The notes under the pieces: model-generated
Told to the model about the DNA's origin: nothing
Seen by the model: only the letters and a program-made list of their open reading frames with translations
Databases searched by the model: none
Assembly (NCBI GenBank): GCA_021816155.1
Contig: JAKAZA010000017.1
Span: 1-41,867 of the forward strand
Length of the DNA: 41,867 nt
Source: Pseudomonadota bacterium
GTDB taxonomy: Bacteria; Pseudomonadota; Alphaproteobacteria; Caulobacterales; Caulobacteraceae
Direction: 5' to 3'
Program-made: the position numbers and the translations under genes
Shown here: positions 40,170-41,867 of the stretch, one piece after another
Numbering within the stretch: position 1 is the stretch's first letter
Layout: each line of letters begins with the position of its first letter

Positions 40170-40751
40170 TCAGACCGCGTTCGCTCCGTCGAACAGGCCC
40201 GGCTGCCGGCGCTTCGGCGCGCGGTTCTCCCTGAAGTCCGCGCCCTCGTGGTGCAGGAGCCATCGCTTGCGGTCGAGGCCGCCGCCGAAGCCGGTCAGCG
40301 TTCCGTCGGCGCCGATCACCCGGTGGCAAGGCACTACGATCGGCACCGGGTTTGCGCCGTTGGCGGCGCCCACCGCGCGCACCGCATCCGGCTCGCCGAT
40401 CCGGCGCGCCAGTTCGCCGTAGCTCAAGGTGCGGCCCGGTGGGATCGTGACCAGCGCGGCCCACACCCTCCTCTGGAAGACGGTGCCGCCAGTGGTCCAA
40501 GGCACGCGCTCCAGCGCCGCGACGTCGCCCGCGAAATAGCGCGCAAACGCACCGCGTGTCGCCGCAGGCGCCTGGTCGCGCGTCACGGAGCACGGACCGC
40601 AGTGAAGGCGGAGCGATCGCTGCAGACGCACCTCGTCGGCCCAGAAGTCGACGGCGCGCAGCCGTCCCTGCGCGTCCACGGCTATCAGGATCGGGCCGAT
40701 CGGCGTCTCGAGCTGGTCGATCGTGAGGGATTCAGGCTGCGTCACGGGCAT
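40170..40751 (-). CDS. ogt: Methylated-DNA-protein cysteine methyltransferase
   Basis: 193 aa. The active-site PCHR (in VPIVVPCHRVIG) with its nucleophilic Cys, the helix-turn-helix TVFQRRVWAALVTIPPG, the Arg finger region and the final GGGLDRKRWLLHHEG are all present. It transfers the methyl group from O6-methylguanine to its own cysteine, once per molecule. It overlaps the 3' end of the Ada/AlkA-type gene by 20 bp on the same strand, so it is the second gene of an adaptive-response operon. AGGA lies 8 bases upstream. It is convergent with the ABC exporter, 7 bp apart. Confidence 0.95.
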   Translation of the reverse strand: MPVTQPESLTIDQLETPIGPILIAVDAQGRLRAVDFWADEVRLQRSLRLHCGPCSVTRDQAPAATRGAFARYFAGDVAALERVPWTTGGTVFQRRVWAALVTIPPGRTLSYGELARRIGEPDAVRAVGAANGANPVPIVVPCHRVIGADGTLTGFGGGLDRKRWLLHHEGADFRENRAPKRRQPGLFDGANAV

Positions 40752-41867
40752 CGAGGGGATCCTTCGTCTGTTCGGTCGCTCGCCGTGGCTGCGCGGCGCC
40801 GGGCGTCTCGGACGACCAGAGGTGCATCGCGGCGTAGGCCCGCCATGGCCGCCAGGCCTCGGCGCGGGTCGAGAGCTCCGCCGGCGACGGCCGGCGACCC
40901 AGCGCAGGCTCCAGCGCGCGCATCAGCCCGACATCGGCGGCCGGGAACGCATCCGGCTCGCGCAGTTCGCGCATGGCGATGTACTGCGCCGTCCATTCGC
41001 CGACGCCCGGCAGCGCCTTCAGCGCGCCGACGGCGTCGTCGAGCGTGCGCCTCGGCCCGAAGATGGCCGGGTCGGCGGCGACCGCCTCGGTCATGGCCGT
41101 CAGCGCTGCGGCGCGGGCGCGCGGCATGCCGAGCGCGGCGAAATCGGCGCCGGCGAGCCGTTGCGGCGTCGGAAAGATGCGGCTCAATCCCTCGCGCGAC
41201 AGTTGCTCCGGCATCGGTTGGCCGTGGGCCGAGACCAGCCTGCCTGCGAGGCCGCGCGCGGCGGCGACCGTGACCTGCTGGCCGAGGATCGCGCGAATGG
41301 CGAGCTCGAAGCCATCCCACGCGCCTGGCACCCGAAGGCCCGGGCGCGCCGCGACGAGCAGCGCCAGCGCCGGGTCTCCGGCGAGATGGGTGGCGATGGC
41401 TGCGGGGTCGGCGGCCAGGTCGAACACGCGTCGCACCCGCGCGATGATGGCCGGCAGCGCGCTGATGCTCGGGAAGCGCACGCTGACGGCGAGCCGGCTC
41501 TTCGCCGCCGGTTCGACCCGCACGACGCCTGCCGCGCCGCCGAGCCCGAGCGTGCGTTCGTAGGCGCCGTCCGCGACGCGTTCGACGCCCGGGATGGCGC
41601 GCAGGGCCAGGAAGCCCAGCATCGCGTCCCAGTCGTGGGGGGGCTGGTAGGCCAGCCACAGCTTCACCGCCTCGCCCTGGCCGACAGCCTGCTCAGGCCC
41701 GCCGAGCCGGCGCAGCGCGCCGGGCGGGCGGTCGTACAGCTGCTGGAAGGTCTCGTTGAAGCGGCGCACGCTGCCGAAGCCGGCCGCCATCGCCACCTCC
41801 GCCATCGGCAGCCGCGTCTCCTGGATCAGCTGCTTGGCCAGCAGGATGAGTGGTGCGTCCGCCACCG
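40732..41867 (-). CDS. Ada-type regulator / AlkA glycosylase fusion (5' end outside the window)
   Basis: 378 codons are visible, and the frame is open at the window edge. The first 55 residues are the second half of an AraC-type helix-turn-helix (ETRLPMAEVAMAAGFGSVRRFNETF, split here by family as LPMAEVAMAAGFGS and VRRFNETF). AlkA domains follow: an N-terminal beta domain, then the helix-hairpin-helix LKALPGVGEWTAQYIAM and PDAFPAADVGLMRAL with the catalytic Asp. The missing part should carry the zinc-binding methyl-acceptor cysteines of Ada. Such fusions sense methylphosphotriesters, activate transcription and excise 3-methyladenine. It is operonic with ogt. Confidence 0.9.
   Translation of the reverse strand, partial: VADAPLILLAKQLIQETRLPMAEVAMAAGFGSVRRFNETFQQLYDRPPGALRRLGGPEQAVGQGEAVKLWLAYQPPHDWDAMLGFLALRAIPGVERVADGAYERTLGLGGAAGVVRVEPAAKSRLAVSVRFPSISALPAIIARVRRVFDLAADPAAIATHLAGDPALALLVAARPGLRVPGAWDGFELAIRAILGQQVTVAAARGLAGRLVSAHGQPMPEQLSREGLSRIFPTPQRLAGADFAALGMPRARAAALTAMTEAVAADPAIFGPRRTLDDAVGALKALPGVGEWTAQYIAMRELREPDAFPAADVGLMRALEPALGRRPSPAELSTRAEAWRPWRAYAAMHLWSSETPGAAQPRRATEQTKDPLDARDAA

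Overview
This window looks like chromosomal DNA of a high-GC alphaproteobacterium, most plausibly Caulobacterales or a close relative. The reasons are strong G/C bias at third codon positions, two TonB-dependent receptors, an HWE-family sensor kinase, a DUF992 secreted protein, the thrB-rnhA pair, a 3-hydroxybutyrate dehydrogenase next to a patatin, and TTGA-N6-TCAA (FNR/FixK-type) boxes. The genus is an inference. Almost all of the DNA carries ordinary, tightly packed genes with many 1-20 bp overlaps.

Layout. (1) 1-77: the 3' half of a tRNA-Val(GAC) without its 5' half. This is the signature of an attachment site, so an integrated element probably ends at the left edge. (2) 92-6305: a membrane glycosyltransferase, a secreted DsrE-like protein, a TetR regulator with a TonB-dependent receptor and a perfect 18-bp operator-like palindrome, and a DUF992 protein. 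(3) 6381-11363: mnmC, a small Asn-rich lipoprotein, two small unknown genes and a KimA-like APC transporter. (4) 11382-15148: thrB-rnhA, a VOC protein, and a patatin-bdhA pair preceded by a PhaR-type box, suggesting control by polyhydroxybutyrate. (5) 15250-20264: a lipoprotein, an orphan HWE kinase, DUF2332, rnhB-tag and ygfZ. (6) 20317-24168: a translationally coupled run of GT9 glycosyltransferase, dihydroorotase-like enzyme and thiamine-diphosphate enzyme. (7) 24233-26897: a secreted protein made of five four-cysteine repeats, a 34-codon SDR remnant, a GNAT and a GFA-family protein. (8) 26955-29179: a cobalamin riboswitch and its BtuB-like receptor. (9) 29237-33037: an acyl-CoA dehydrogenase behind an operator/hairpin, a PNPOx-like protein, a glycerate-kinase-like P-loop protein, a VOC protein and an enoyl-CoA hydratase. 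(10) 33051-36209: a candidate Mg2+ locus of a 45-codon small ORF, an NRAMP-related transporter with an altered metal site, and MgtC, divergent from an RcnR/FrmR-type regulator with a G6 operator. (11) 36348-40162: a heterodimeric ABC exporter. (12) 40170-41867: ogt and the 3' part of an Ada/AlkA-type gene that runs off the window.

I see no CRISPR array, prophage, defence system or insertion sequence. The best candidates for undescribed biology are the five-repeat 20-cysteine secreted protein, the small ORF-NRAMP-MgtC operon with its intercistronic inverted repeat, the PhaR-box patatin/bdhA unit, and the truncated tRNA that points to an island just left of the window.
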